From contig JAUWHT010000309.1 of assembly GCA_030605745.1 (NCBI GenBank), positions 1 through 7,756 of the forward strand: 7,756 bases of DNA. The letters are read 5' to 3'. A model generated the notes under the pieces. It saw only the letters and a list, made by a program, of their open reading frames with translations, was not told where the DNA came from and ran no database searches. Below, in pieces: positions 1 to 6,132 of this stretch (position 1 is its first letter; every line of letters begins with the position of its first letter). The position numbers and the translations under genes are program-made. The DNA comes from Pirellulales bacterium. GTDB taxonomy: Bacteria; Planctomycetota; Planctomycetia; Pirellulales; Thermoguttaceae.

Positions 1-366
1 TTCACCAACTTCAACGCCGACGCCGAAGGGGTCGACGTGGAGCAGATAATCGAGAAGATCTTAGAGGCAGTGCCCGAGCCGGGCTACGGCGAGTCGGTTG
101 CGCCGCGACCTCGCACCAAGAAGAAGCAGCCGGCTGCACAGAAGCAGGCAGCCGCAATGCCTGCGGCACAACCGCAACCCCAACCGACCCCAGTACCGGC
201 TTCCCCTGCGGCTGCGACCGGCCGGGTGCCAGTTGCGGCGCCCCCGGTCGGGCCGGCGGCGCCACCGCAGGCTGCTCGCCCAATGGCTCCTCCCGGTCCG
301 ACCACGCCACCCCACACCGGCCCAACCCCACCCCCGCCCGGCCCCACGCCGCCGCCGGTGCCGTAG
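1..366 (+). CDS. C-terminal end of probable MoxR-family AAA+ ATPase (5' partial)
   Basis: The frame is open from base 1 and ends at TAG 364-366, so only the last 121 residues are present and the start lies upstream. The first ~35 residues (FTNFNADAEG, then VEQIIEKILEAVPEPG) resemble the end of the helical lid domain of MoxR ATPases, where a segment ending in an AEG motif precedes a helix closing on LEAVP. MoxR proteins act as ATP-driven chaperones, often beside VWA-domain proteins. From about residue 45 the protein turns into a Lys/Gln-rich linker and then ~70 residues dominated by Pro and Ala with PTPPP-type repeats, probably disordered. Such tails are not part of the core family. The MoxR call rests on a short segment, and the catalytic AAA+ motifs are outside the window. 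Confidence 0.55.
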   Translation, partial: FTNFNADAEGVDVEQIIEKILEAVPEPGYGESVAPRPRTKKKQPAAQKQAAAMPAAQPQPQPTPVPASPAAATGRVPVAAPPVGPAAPPQAARPMAPPGPTTPPHTGPTPPPPGPTPPPVP

Positions 367-410
367 TGCTACCCCATTGAGTTTCAGGCGAACATGGGTT
401 TGGCCCTCTT

Positions 411-438
411 TTGATCCTGCCCAATCCTGAGCTACAAT
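411..438 (+). promoter_or_regulatory. Candidate sigma-70-type promoter upstream of pstS
   Basis: TTGATC (411-416) and TACAAT (433-438) are separated by 16 bases, a reasonable -35/-10 arrangement. Two more TACAAT hexamers lie at 456-461 (second repeat copy) and 471-476, but neither has a good -35 at the right distance. I see no recognisable Pho box in 367-527. Confidence 0.35.
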
Positions 439-459
439 CCTGCCCAATCCTGAGCTACA
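414..459 (+). repeat. 23-bp perfect tandem duplication in the pstS upstream region
   Basis: Bases 414-436 are repeated exactly at 437-459, each copy beginning ATCCTGCCCAATCC and ending in GAGCTACA. The duplication extends two more bases (AT, 460-461), so each copy supplies a TACAAT hexamer. It lies between the upstream gene's stop and pstS and may have duplicated a promoter -10 or a protein-binding site. Confidence 0.9.
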
Positions 460-476
460 ATTAGGAACAGTACAAT

Positions 477-491
477 CGGTTGTATCAACCG
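477..491. promoter_or_regulatory. Perfect inverted repeat, candidate operator
   Basis: CGGTTG-TAT-CAACCG is a perfect 6-bp inverted repeat with a 3-bp centre. It begins directly after the third TACAAT (471-476) and ends 36 bases before the pstS start. That is a typical place for a repressor half-site pair, and it could also form a small hairpin in the leader RNA. The binding protein is unknown. Confidence 0.4.
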
Positions 492-527
492 CTTTGCCCC
501 GTTTCTGGAGAACATGTGGAGAATGTC

Positions 528-1442
528 ATGTCGAGAATTCATTGCTGGGCCGCTTTGCTCAGTTCCGTTGGGACATTTGGATTGTTTTTCACTGCCGGTA
601 CGCCGGTGGCTGCGGGCGAGTTGGCCCGGTTTGCGGGCCTGCAAGGGCGGCTGGACATCGCCGGCGGGACCGCCCATATCCCTGTGATGAAAGAGGCGGC
701 CAAGCGGATCATGCGGTTCAATCCGAAGATCCGGATCACTGTGGCCGGTGGAGGGTCGGGCGTTGGTGTGCAGAAGGTCGGCCAGGGGTTGGTCCAGATC
801 GGCAACACCGGCCGGCCGCCAAGCGAGGCAGAAATCGAAAAGTTCGGCCTCGTCTCCTTCCCGTTTGCGATCGACGGGGTGGCCGTGATCGTCCATCCGG
901 CCAACCCGATTCGCAACCTGCGTTCGAGCCAGGTCCGCGACATCTTTACCGGCCGGATTAAGAAATGGAACACGTTGGACGGTACCACCGCGCCGGTCCG
1001 CTGGATCCACCTGTACACGCGCGACGAAGCCAGTGGTACCCGGGCGGTCTTCTGCAAGAGGCTCCTGCCAGGGACCTTCATTCCAGCAACGGCCAACGTG
1101 GTTACATCCAACGGCCAGATGAAGACCGTCATCGGCAGCGACCGCAACGGGATCGGATACATGAGCATCGGCTACGTGGATGCCAGCGTTCGCGCGGTGG
1201 CATTGGACGGGATACCGGCAACCCAGCAAAACGCGCAGAACGGCTCCTACAAGGTCGTCCGCAAGTTGTACATGAACACCAAGGGCAAACCGTCCAAGCT
1301 GGCCGGCGCCTTCATCGATTACATTCTAAGTCCAGAAGGGGCCGAGATCATCAAAGCAAACGGTTACATCCCAATTATCACAAAGCCGCGACCGTTGGTC
1401 GCGCAGCTTTTGTCTTCGGACTATTGGCTTGCCGGTGGGTGA
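528..1442 (+). CDS. pstS: PstS-like phosphate-binding periplasmic protein
   Basis: Substrate-binding component of a Pst-type phosphate ABC importer, 304 residues. ATG 528 is chosen over the in-frame TTG at 480 because GGAGA (518-522) sits 5 bases upstream and residues 1-30 form a signal peptide: short basic N-end, hydrophobic core LLSSVGTFGLFF, likely cleavage after VAA (~29). There is no lipobox Cys, so a soluble periplasmic protein is expected. PBP_like/PstS hallmarks are IAGGTAHIP (44-52), GGGSGVG (74-80), IGNTGRPPSE (91-100), DEASGTR (166-172, the anion-binding SGT plus Arg loop) and NGIGYMSIGYVD (207-218). In IGNTGRPP the position that appears to correspond to the phosphate-discriminating Asp of E. 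coli PstS is Gly; I aligned this by eye. Residues 284-304 are encoded by a REP-like repeat and the bases after it, so the natural C-terminus has probably been replaced. The stop TGA overlaps the next repeat. Confidence 0.9.
   Translation: MSRIHCWAALLSSVGTFGLFFTAGTPVAAGELARFAGLQGRLDIAGGTAHIPVMKEAAKRIMRFNPKIRITVAGGGSGVGVQKVGQGLVQIGNTGRPPSEAEIEKFGLVSFPFAIDGVAVIVHPANPIRNLRSSQVRDIFTGRIKKWNTLDGTTAPVRWIHLYTRDEASGTRAVFCKRLLPGTFIPATANVVTSNGQMKTVIGSDRNGIGYMSIGYVDASVRAVALDGIPATQQNAQNGSYKVVRKLYMNTKGKPSKLAGAFIDYILSPEGAEIIKANGYIPIITKPRPLVAQLLSSDYWLAGG
1377..1404 (-). repeat. REP-like palindromic repeat, inverted copy inside pstS
   Basis: Its reverse complement matches 1474-1501 at 27 of 28 bases (one A/C difference). 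The core is itself palindromic (CGCGACC facing GGTCGCG), so the RNA can fold locally or pair with the downstream copies across ~40 bases. It encodes pstS residues 284 to about 292. Confidence 0.85.
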
Positions 1443-1443
1443 T

Positions 1444-1501
1444 GCGCGACCACCGGTCGCGGCTTTATGTGATGCGCGACCACCGGTCGCGGCTTTGTGA
1501 T
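1444..1501 (+). repeat. REP-like repeat, two tandem copies in the pstS-pstC gap
   Basis: Copies at 1444-1466 and 1474-1496 are identical over 23 bases; counting the preceding GAT, 26 bases are identical with a 30-base period. The second copy extends to 1501 (GTGAT) in agreement with the inverted copy at 1377-1404. Each contains CGCGACC-A-CCGGTCGCG. Together with the inverted copy they can form large stem-loops between pstS and pstC. This is a common position for an RNA structure that lowers permease expression or protects the binding-protein mRNA. Confidence 0.9.
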
Positions 1502-1518
1502 TGGAATACCGCCTCACC

Positions 1519-2424
1519 ATGATCTCAACTCCCCGGCGATCTCGAAGCACGCTGTCCGGCGAACGATGGTTGCGTGGCCTGCTGTTGGCGGCCACGCTGG
1601 TTTCCACGGTAGCCGTGTTTTCGATTCTTGGGTTTCTGGTTTACTTCTGCCTGCCGTTGGCCGATCCGGCGCGATTGGCCGCGGTGGCAAGCTGCACGTG
1701 GCAGCCTTTCCAAGGCCAGTTCGGCATCCTGCCGATGGTCGTCGGCTCGCTGAGCCTCGCGGCCGGGGCACTTGTGCTGGCCTTTCCCATGGGTGTCGGG
1801 ATATGCTGCCTGGCCCACGGGCTGGCGCCCCGGGCGGTCGCCCGGGCGTTGCTCGTGCTGATCCACTTCATGGCCAGTATCCCCACGGTGATTTACGCCT
1901 TCGTGTCGGTCTTTCTGTTGGTGCCGCTCATGAGGCAGTGGTTCGAACGGGGTAGCGGGTTCAGCCTGCTCAGCGCCGCACTGACGCTGGCCGTGCTGGT
2001 GCTGCCGACTATCGTCCTGTTGATTCACATCCGCTTCGAGCAGATTGATCCGCCGCTGCGGCTGGCGTCGGCAGCGTTGGGGTTCTCTCCGGCCGGGGAG
2101 CTGCTTTGGGTGATTCTTCCGCTTTCCGGTCGGGGTCTGGCGGCGGCGGCCGTGCTGGGATTCGGCCGGGCGATCGGCGATACGATGATCTCTCTGATGG
2201 TGGCCGGCAACGCCCCGCAATTTCCTACCAGCATGTTGGATTCGATCCGCACGCTGACGGCGCAAATCGCCCTGGTGGTAGCCACCGACAGCCAAACGCC
2301 CGCGTATCATTCCATCTTCGCTTGCGGCCTGATCCTGTTTCTGGCAACCGGCGTAGTGAGCCTGACGATCCGGCGTCTGCGGCTGCCTTCCCGCGAGTCG
2401 TTGTTCCATGCAAAAAACGCTTGA
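1519..2424 (+). CDS. pstC: PstC-like phosphate ABC transporter permease
   Basis: Integral inner-membrane subunit of the Pst importer, 301 residues from ATG 1519. An in-frame TTG at 1501 lies at the edge of the upstream repeat and would add only six residues; only a weak GGAA (1503-1506) precedes the ATG, so the start is not certain. About six membrane segments are visible: ~20-46, 73-100, 109-137, 150-171, 204-230 and 263-283. PstC-typical features are W61-QPFQGQFGILPMVVGSL (FG..P...GSL), IPTVIYAF (121-128), the EAA-type cytoplasmic loop AALGFSPAGELLWVILP (185-201) that contacts the ATPase, and GRAIGDTM (216-223). The C-terminal TLTAQIA segment (245-251) is also typical. It overlaps pstA by 17 bases, implying translational coupling. 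Confidence 0.9.
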   Translation: MISTPRRSRSTLSGERWLRGLLLAATLVSTVAVFSILGFLVYFCLPLADPARLAAVASCTWQPFQGQFGILPMVVGSLSLAAGALVLAFPMGVGICCLAHGLAPRAVARALLVLIHFMASIPTVIYAFVSVFLLVPLMRQWFERGSGFSLLSAALTLAVLVLPTIVLLIHIRFEQIDPPLRLASAALGFSPAGELLWVILPLSGRGLAAAAVLGFGRAIGDTMISLMVAGNAPQFPTSMLDSIRTLTAQIALVVATDSQTPAYHSIFACGLILFLATGVVSLTIRRLRLPSRESLFHAKNA

Positions 2425-3289
2425 CAGCCTGTTTGTGTGCTTTGCCTGGTTGGCCGGATTGGTCACTGTGGGTATGGTGGGTCTGTTGGTGGGGTTCTTG
2501 ATTTGGCGCGGTGCGGGCACACTGGGCCTGGAGTTGTTCTTTGCCGACACACCGCCGGCGGCTGCGCTTTTGGGCCGCCAGCCGGTATTCGACGGCCTCT
2601 GGCCGGCGGTGGCCGGAACGCTGCTGCTGGTAATCACCTCGTCGGTCATCTCAATCCCGCTGGGTGTTGCCAGTGGCGTCTACCTGGCCGAGTATGCGTC
2701 GGGCCGCTGGCGGGCGCTGCTGGGACTGGGCGTCGATCTGCTGGCCGGGATCCCTTCGATCGTGATGGGCCTGTTCGGCTTCAGCATGATTCTGCTGCTG
2801 CGCAAGACCCTGCTGCCATCGGCCAACACCTGCCTGTTGCTGGCCGCCGTGTGCCTGGCGCTTCTGGTGCTGCCCTACGTGATTCGCACCACGCAAACGG
2901 CCATGGAGAGCCTGCCGGGCCATTTGCGGTTGATTGGACCCGCTTTGGGGATGACCCGCGGGCAAAACATCCGCCACGTGCTGCTGCCCGGTGCCGGTCG
3001 CGGAATCCTCAGCGGGGCGATCCTGGCCGTCGGCCGCACCGCCGAAGATACAGCCGTGATCCTGATGACCGGGGTCGTCGCCACCGGCGGCATCCCACAG
3101 AGGCTTTCCGATAAGTTCGAGGCCCTACCTTTCACCATCTTCTACCTGGCCGCAAATCATGCCGACCGGGCCGAACTCAATCGGGCGTTCGGCGCCGCAC
3201 TGGTATTGCTGGCACTAACGGGCATACTGTTCGCCATGGCCTATTGGTTGCAAAGAACCCTGGAGAGGCGATGGAAAGGGCGGATCTGA
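2408..3289 (+). CDS. pstA: PstA-like phosphate ABC transporter permease
   Basis: Second membrane subunit of the importer, 293 residues, starting at ATG 2408 inside the end of pstC. Membrane segments are predicted near 8-33, 65-95, 104-130, 142-160, 198-225 and 258-281. Diagnostic motifs are the N-terminal W65-PAVAGTLLLV, IPLGVASGVYLAEYA (83-97, matching the PstA P-G-(I/V)-(A/S)-x-YL-EYA pattern), AGIPSIVMGLFGF (113-125), the EAA loop PALGMTRGQNIRHVLLP (178-194) and VGRTAEDTAVIL (208-219). The last corresponds to the GR..GETAP segment of better-known PstA proteins but carries AED where those have GET. Its last 19 bases overlap the pstB start, so pstC, pstA and pstB form one overlapping transcription unit. 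Confidence 0.9.
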   Translation: MQKTLDSLFVCFAWLAGLVTVGMVGLLVGFLIWRGAGTLGLELFFADTPPAAALLGRQPVFDGLWPAVAGTLLLVITSSVISIPLGVASGVYLAEYASGRWRALLGLGVDLLAGIPSIVMGLFGFSMILLLRKTLLPSANTCLLLAAVCLALLVLPYVIRTTQTAMESLPGHLRLIGPALGMTRGQNIRHVLLPGAGRGILSGAILAVGRTAEDTAVILMTGVVATGGIPQRLSDKFEALPFTIFYLAANHADRAELNRAFGAALVLLALTGILFAMAYWLQRTLERRWKGRI

Positions 3290-4050
3290 GTCCCCGCGAG
3301 CCGAGCGTGCAGATCGCCGATCTGGCGGTGCATTTCGCCGGCAGGGCCGCGTTGCACGGTATCAACCTCACACTCGAAGCCGGGCAGATGACTGTGGTGA
3401 TCGGCCCGTCCGGCTCGGGCAAGACGACGTTGCTGCGGGCAATCAACCGGCTGAACGAATGTTTTCCCAACTGCCGCACGGTGGGGACTGTACGGATCCG
3501 GCTCGATGGCCGCTGGGTCGATGCCTACCGCGACTTCCGGCCGGTGGCCGAGTTGCGCCGCCGGGTAGGCATGGTCTTTCAGACGCCCAACGTCCTGCCA
3601 TGCTCGATCGAGAAGAACCTTTCCATTCCATTGATACGGGTTGCCGGGCTTTCCAAGAGCCGACTGCCGGGGCGGATCGAGTGGGCGCTTAGAGAAGTCG
3701 AATTGTGGGACGAAGTCAAGGACCGGCTCCGCCACAACGCACTGACGCTCTCCGGCGGCCAGCAACAGCGGCTGTGCCTTGCCCGGGCGCTGGCACTGAA
3801 GCCGCAAGTGTTGCTGTTGGACGAGCCAACCGCGTCGCTCGACTTTCGGGCCACGCAGAAGATTGAGCGGCTTCTGTTGAAGTTGCGCGACCGCTACACG
3901 ATACTGGCCATCTCGCACAGCCTGGGCCAAACCCGGCGGCTGGCCGACCGGGTGATCGTGCTCCGCGACGGCCGGCTTGCAGAGCAGTTTGACCGCGAAC
4001 ACCTCGAAGATGCCGAAACCTTCGAGGCCCTGCTGGAGGAGATTTTCTAA
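3271..4050 (+). CDS. pstB: PstB-like phosphate ABC transporter ATP-binding protein
   Basis: Cytoplasmic ATPase that powers the PstCA permease, 259 residues. ATG 3271 is chosen over the upstream in-frame TTG at 3244 because GGAGAGG (3262-3268) directly precedes it. Visible motifs: Walker A GPSGSGKTT (45-53), Q-loop VFQTPNVLPCSI (102-113), signature LSGGQQQR (160-167), Walker B VLLLDEP (180-186) with D-loop ASLD (188-191), and H-loop His216 in ISHSLGQ. Length is close to the usual ~250-260. All catalytic elements are intact, so it should be active. Canonical PstB has VTHNMQQA at the H-loop and PCSALDP after Walker B; here these read ISHSLGQT and PTASLDF, so it is a divergent member of the family. 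No phoU follows. Confidence 0.88.
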   Translation: MERADLSPREPSVQIADLAVHFAGRAALHGINLTLEAGQMTVVIGPSGSGKTTLLRAINRLNECFPNCRTVGTVRIRLDGRWVDAYRDFRPVAELRRRVGMVFQTPNVLPCSIEKNLSIPLIRVAGLSKSRLPGRIEWALREVELWDEVKDRLRHNALTLSGGQQQRLCLARALALKPQVLLLDEPTASLDFRATQKIERLLLKLRDRYTILAISHSLGQTRRLADRVIVLRDGRLAEQFDREHLEDAETFEALLEEIF

Positions 4051-4063
4051 AACCGTTTAGCCA

Positions 4064-4123
4064 AATAGCCGGGACTGGGCGCGTCGCGGGAATGCACCCG
4101 CGGGGCGTTGCCCCCCGGCTATT
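4064..4123. repeat. Complex palindromic repeat just after pstB
   Basis: AATAGCCGGG (4064-4073) pairs perfectly with CCCGGCTATT (4114-4123). Inside are two further perfect hairpins: CGCGGG/CCCGCG (4085-4090 with 4097-4102) and GGGGC/GCCCC (4102-4106 with 4110-4114), which would share base 4102. The shape is that of a branched REP-like element starting 13 bases after the pstB stop. It may block exonucleases or end the pst transcript, but no T-tract follows, so it is not a classical intrinsic terminator. Confidence 0.7.
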
Positions 4124-4162
4124 GCGCCTGCAAAAATCTTGGACACACGGTTGGTAGCTGCA

Positions 4163-4206
4163 CACCCGCATCCCTGCGGGTGCATCAGATTGCAGATATG
4201 CAATCT
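4163..4206. repeat. Two adjacent perfect 8-bp hairpins
   Basis: CACCCGCA/TGCGGGTG (4163-4170 with 4175-4182) has a 4-base loop TCCC. AGATTGCA/TGCAATCT (4187-4194 with 4199-4206) has a 4-base loop GATA. The 9-mer GATTGCAGA in the second hairpin recurs at 4246-4254. The two stems are only four bases apart. They could belong to a structured leader of the downstream gene or to an intergenic palindromic repeat family. Confidence 0.75.
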
Positions 4207-4262
4207 TCCGGGTGGGTCGTAAACCCGCACACCGTTGCGCTATCTGATTGCAGACAAAAGGC

Positions 4263-4293
4263 TTGTGGCAAATCCGCCACGTTGTGGTACAAT
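4263..4293 (+). promoter_or_regulatory. Candidate promoter for the NifX-like/DUF89 module
   Basis: TTGTGG (4263-4268) and TACAAT (4288-4293) are separated by 19 bases, slightly longer than ideal. TACAAT is the same hexamer seen upstream of pstS. A small hairpin, GTGGC/GCCAC (4265-4269 with 4276-4280), overlaps the spacer. The first NifX-like gene starts 34 bases further on. Confidence 0.4.
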
Positions 4294-4327
4294 CCTTGCT
4301 GTTACGGATATGGGAGAGTTTGTACCC

Positions 4328-4810
4328 ATGAAAGTTGCAATTCCCACGTTCGGCACCCGGGTTGCGCCGCGATTCGATTGCGCGCAGAGCTTCCTGCTGG
4401 TCGGCGTCGAGGACGGCCAGTCCACCGAAAAGCGGGAAATCGAGTCGACCGATTGGGCGCCCCATCAGCGTGCCGGCAAACTGGTCGAACTGGGTGTCGA
4501 TACGGTAATCTGCGGGGCCATCGATCGCTGGTCCGGCCAGTTGCTCGAGGCTGAGGGGATCACGGTTTACGGCTGGGTGACCGGCGAAGTAGAGGACGCG
4601 TTGAGTTGTCTGCTGCGCGGGGAGTTGGTTTCCCAGGCCATCATGGGTGCAGGGGGCCACTGCTGTGGACGATGGCGGTTCCGCGGTGGGGTGGCCGGTG
4701 CAACCCCAGAATCGGCGGAGCGGCCCCCGAGTCGGGGTCGGGGAATGGGACGCCGTGGTGGCGGAGGAAGAGGAGGTGGTGGAGGCAGACGCGGGCCAGG
4801 AAACCGCTGA
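4328..4810 (+). CDS. NifX/NifB-C-terminal-like cluster-binding protein with Cys-Cys and Gly/Arg-rich tail
   Basis: Dinitrogenase iron-molybdenum cofactor biosynthesis family (Nitro_FeMo-Co fold), 160 residues. Members bind iron-sulfur or FeMo-type clusters as small carriers. ATG 4328 is supported by GGGAGAG (4312-4318), nine bases upstream, and by the family's usual opening MKVAIPTFG. The fold spans ~1-105: RVAPRFDCAQSFLLV (11-25; the usual FGxA is FDCA here), LVELGVDTVICGAID (52-66) and EAEGITVYGWVTGEVEDAL (74-92). After residue 105 the protein departs from the ~110-120-residue norm: AGGHCCGRWRFRGG (108-121), then a linker and ~25 residues almost entirely Gly and Arg. Related NifX-like proteins of anaerobes can carry Gly/Arg/Cys tails; the adjacent Cys112-Cys113 might bind metal. 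I infer a carrier role; the cargo is unknown. Confidence 0.75.
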   Translation: MKVAIPTFGTRVAPRFDCAQSFLLVGVEDGQSTEKREIESTDWAPHQRAGKLVELGVDTVICGAIDRWSGQLLEAEGITVYGWVTGEVEDALSCLLRGELVSQAIMGAGGHCCGRWRFRGGVAGATPESAERPPSRGRGMGRRGGGGRGGGGGRRGPGNR

Positions 4811-4882
4811 GAACACTCCACTAAAGTGAGACATATTGTCGATCACAGAGAATGTCGATCGCAAGACAAGAAAGGTACTCCG

Positions 4883-5245
4883 ATGATAGTCGCAGTTTCT
4901 GCTGAGGGAACGGACCTGGCAGCCAAGGTCGATCCCCGATTTGGTCGGGCCAGGTACTTCTTGGTCATAGACACCGAGAAAGGACTGCTGGCGGCCCACG
5001 ACAACACGGCAAACCGAAACGCCGCGCAAGGCGCGGGCATCCAAGCCGGTAAATCGGTTGTGCAACTGGGCGTCGAGGCCGTCCTTACCGGAAACGTCGG
5101 TCCCAAGGCGTTCGGCGTGTTGAAGGCCGCAGGGGTCAAGATGTTTCTGGTCGACGGCGGCACCGCTCAAGAGGCCGTCGAGCAACTGAAAGCCGGGTTG
5201 TTGCGTGAAGTGGATCAGGCGAACGTGGAAGGCCGTTGGGCATAA
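4883..5245 (+). CDS. NifX/NifB-C-terminal-like cluster-binding protein (MTH1175-type)
   Basis: Archetypal stand-alone Nitro_FeMo-Co family protein of 120 residues, the usual length. The ATG at 4883 follows AAAGG (4871-4875) by seven bases; an earlier in-frame start would add residues unlike the family. Recognisable blocks are MIVAVSAEG (1-9), VDPRFGRARYFLVID (16-30), NAAQGAGIQAGKSVVQLGVEAVLTGNVGP (46-74 overall), KAFGVLKAAGV (75-85) and the C-terminal QANVEGRWA. These are the hallmarks of the MTH1175-like group common in anaerobic bacteria and archaea, presumed Fe-S/Mo cluster carriers but not tied to nitrogenase. It shares little with the preceding NifX-like protein beyond the fold, so the pair is not a recent duplication. 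Its TAA overlaps the next gene's ATG (TAATG). Confidence 0.85.
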   Translation: MIVAVSAEGTDLAAKVDPRFGRARYFLVIDTEKGLLAAHDNTANRNAAQGAGIQAGKSVVQLGVEAVLTGNVGPKAFGVLKAAGVKMFLVDGGTAQEAVEQLKAGLLREVDQANVEGRWA

Positions 5246-6132
5246 TGCAAAGCTATCTGGACTGCATTCCGTGCTTTGTTCGCCAGACACTGCAAGCGGC
5301 CCGATTCGTCACCGACGACGTCGGCATACACGAACGCGTGCTGCGAGACGTGCTGCGCAGGGCCGCCGAAATGGACCTGGGCGCGTCCCCGCCGGTGATG
5401 GGGCGATATATTCATGAGTTGATCCGACGGTTTACCGGCAACGACGATCCGTACCGGACGGTCAAGGAGCACTTCAATGGCTACGCGCTCAAGCTGCTGC
5501 CGGGACTGCGAGTGAAGGTAGAGAATTCGCCGGACCCGCTAGAGGCGGCCGTGCGGCTGGCGATTGCCGGCAATGTGATCGACTTCGGCACCGCCTCGGA
5601 GGTAAACGAGTCGTATGTGTCCGAGGCGATCGAGCAGGCGCTCAGCGCGACGCTTCCCGGCGCCGCGGTGGGCCAGTTGCGTAAGGCGATCGAGCAGGCC
5701 GACGAGATTCTCTACCTGGCGGACAATGCCGGCGAGATCGTCTTCGACCGATTGCTGATCGAGCGGATGCCGCTTGAGAAGGTGACGGTGGTGGTCAAGG
5801 GCGGCCCGGTTATCAATGATGCGACGATGACCGACGCCGAGGCGGCCGGGTTGTGCGAACTGGTCCGCGTGGTCGATAACGGCACGGCAGCGCCGGGCAC
5901 AATCCTCGAAATCTGCTCCGGCGACTTCCGAGAGCGTTTTCAGGCGGCCGACCTGATAATTTCCAAGGGACAGGGCAACTACGAGACACTTAGCGATGTG
6001 ACCGCGGAGATATTCTTCCTATTGAAGGCCAAATGCCCAGTCATTGCCCGAGACGTCGGCTGTCAGGTCGGCGACCTGGTGGTGCGGCGCGGGCAGGATA
6101 CCTGTACAAATCGGGGGCCCGCGCAAAAATAA
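5245..6132 (+). CDS. DUF89/ARMT1-like metal-dependent phosphatase
   Basis: DUF89 family, 295 residues, a group of metal-dependent damage-control phosphatases; the prokaryotic AF1104-like branch has no firmly assigned substrate. ATG 5245 shares its A with the upstream TAA, which marks translational coupling. Motifs in order: N-terminal LDCIPCFVRQ (5-14, with the C-x-x-C pair Cys7/Cys10), GNVIDFG (109-115), YLADNAGEIVFDRL (157-170, with the family metal-site Asp160/Asn161), VVVKGGPVINDATMTDA (182-198, with Asn191, Asp192 and Asp197), SKGQGNYE (240-247) and FFLLKAKCPVIA (257-268). All core motifs look intact. The expected family end is near LVVRR (278-282); the last 13 residues do not look like the family, and the TAA stop lies inside the palindromic element that begins at ~6121. 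The tail is therefore probably acquired. Confidence 0.85.
   Translation: MQSYLDCIPCFVRQTLQAARFVTDDVGIHERVLRDVLRRAAEMDLGASPPVMGRYIHELIRRFTGNDDPYRTVKEHFNGYALKLLPGLRVKVENSPDPLEAAVRLAIAGNVIDFGTASEVNESYVSEAIEQALSATLPGAAVGQLRKAIEQADEILYLADNAGEIVFDRLLIERMPLEKVTVVVKGGPVINDATMTDAEAAGLCELVRVVDNGTAAPGTILEICSGDFRERFQAADLIISKGQGNYETLSDVTAEIFFLLKAKCPVIARDVGCQVGDLVVRRGQDTCTNRGPAQK

Noticed and set aside
1525..2649. Long - strand open frame antisense to pstC and pstA
   Set aside because: The product is rich in Gln, Arg and His without any recognisable domain, and the + strand permease is unambiguous.
4108..4554. Alternative + strand open frame overlapping the first NifX-like gene
   Set aside because: It runs through the hairpin-rich gap, is out of frame with the NifX fold, and has no ribosome site or family resemblance.
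3716..5290. Long open frame on the - strand (over 500 codons) crossing pstB, the intergenic gap and two NifX-like genes
   Set aside because: Its translation is low-complexity and family-free, while the + strand frames here carry clear Walker, NifX and DUF89 motifs. Long antisense frames are common at this GC content.
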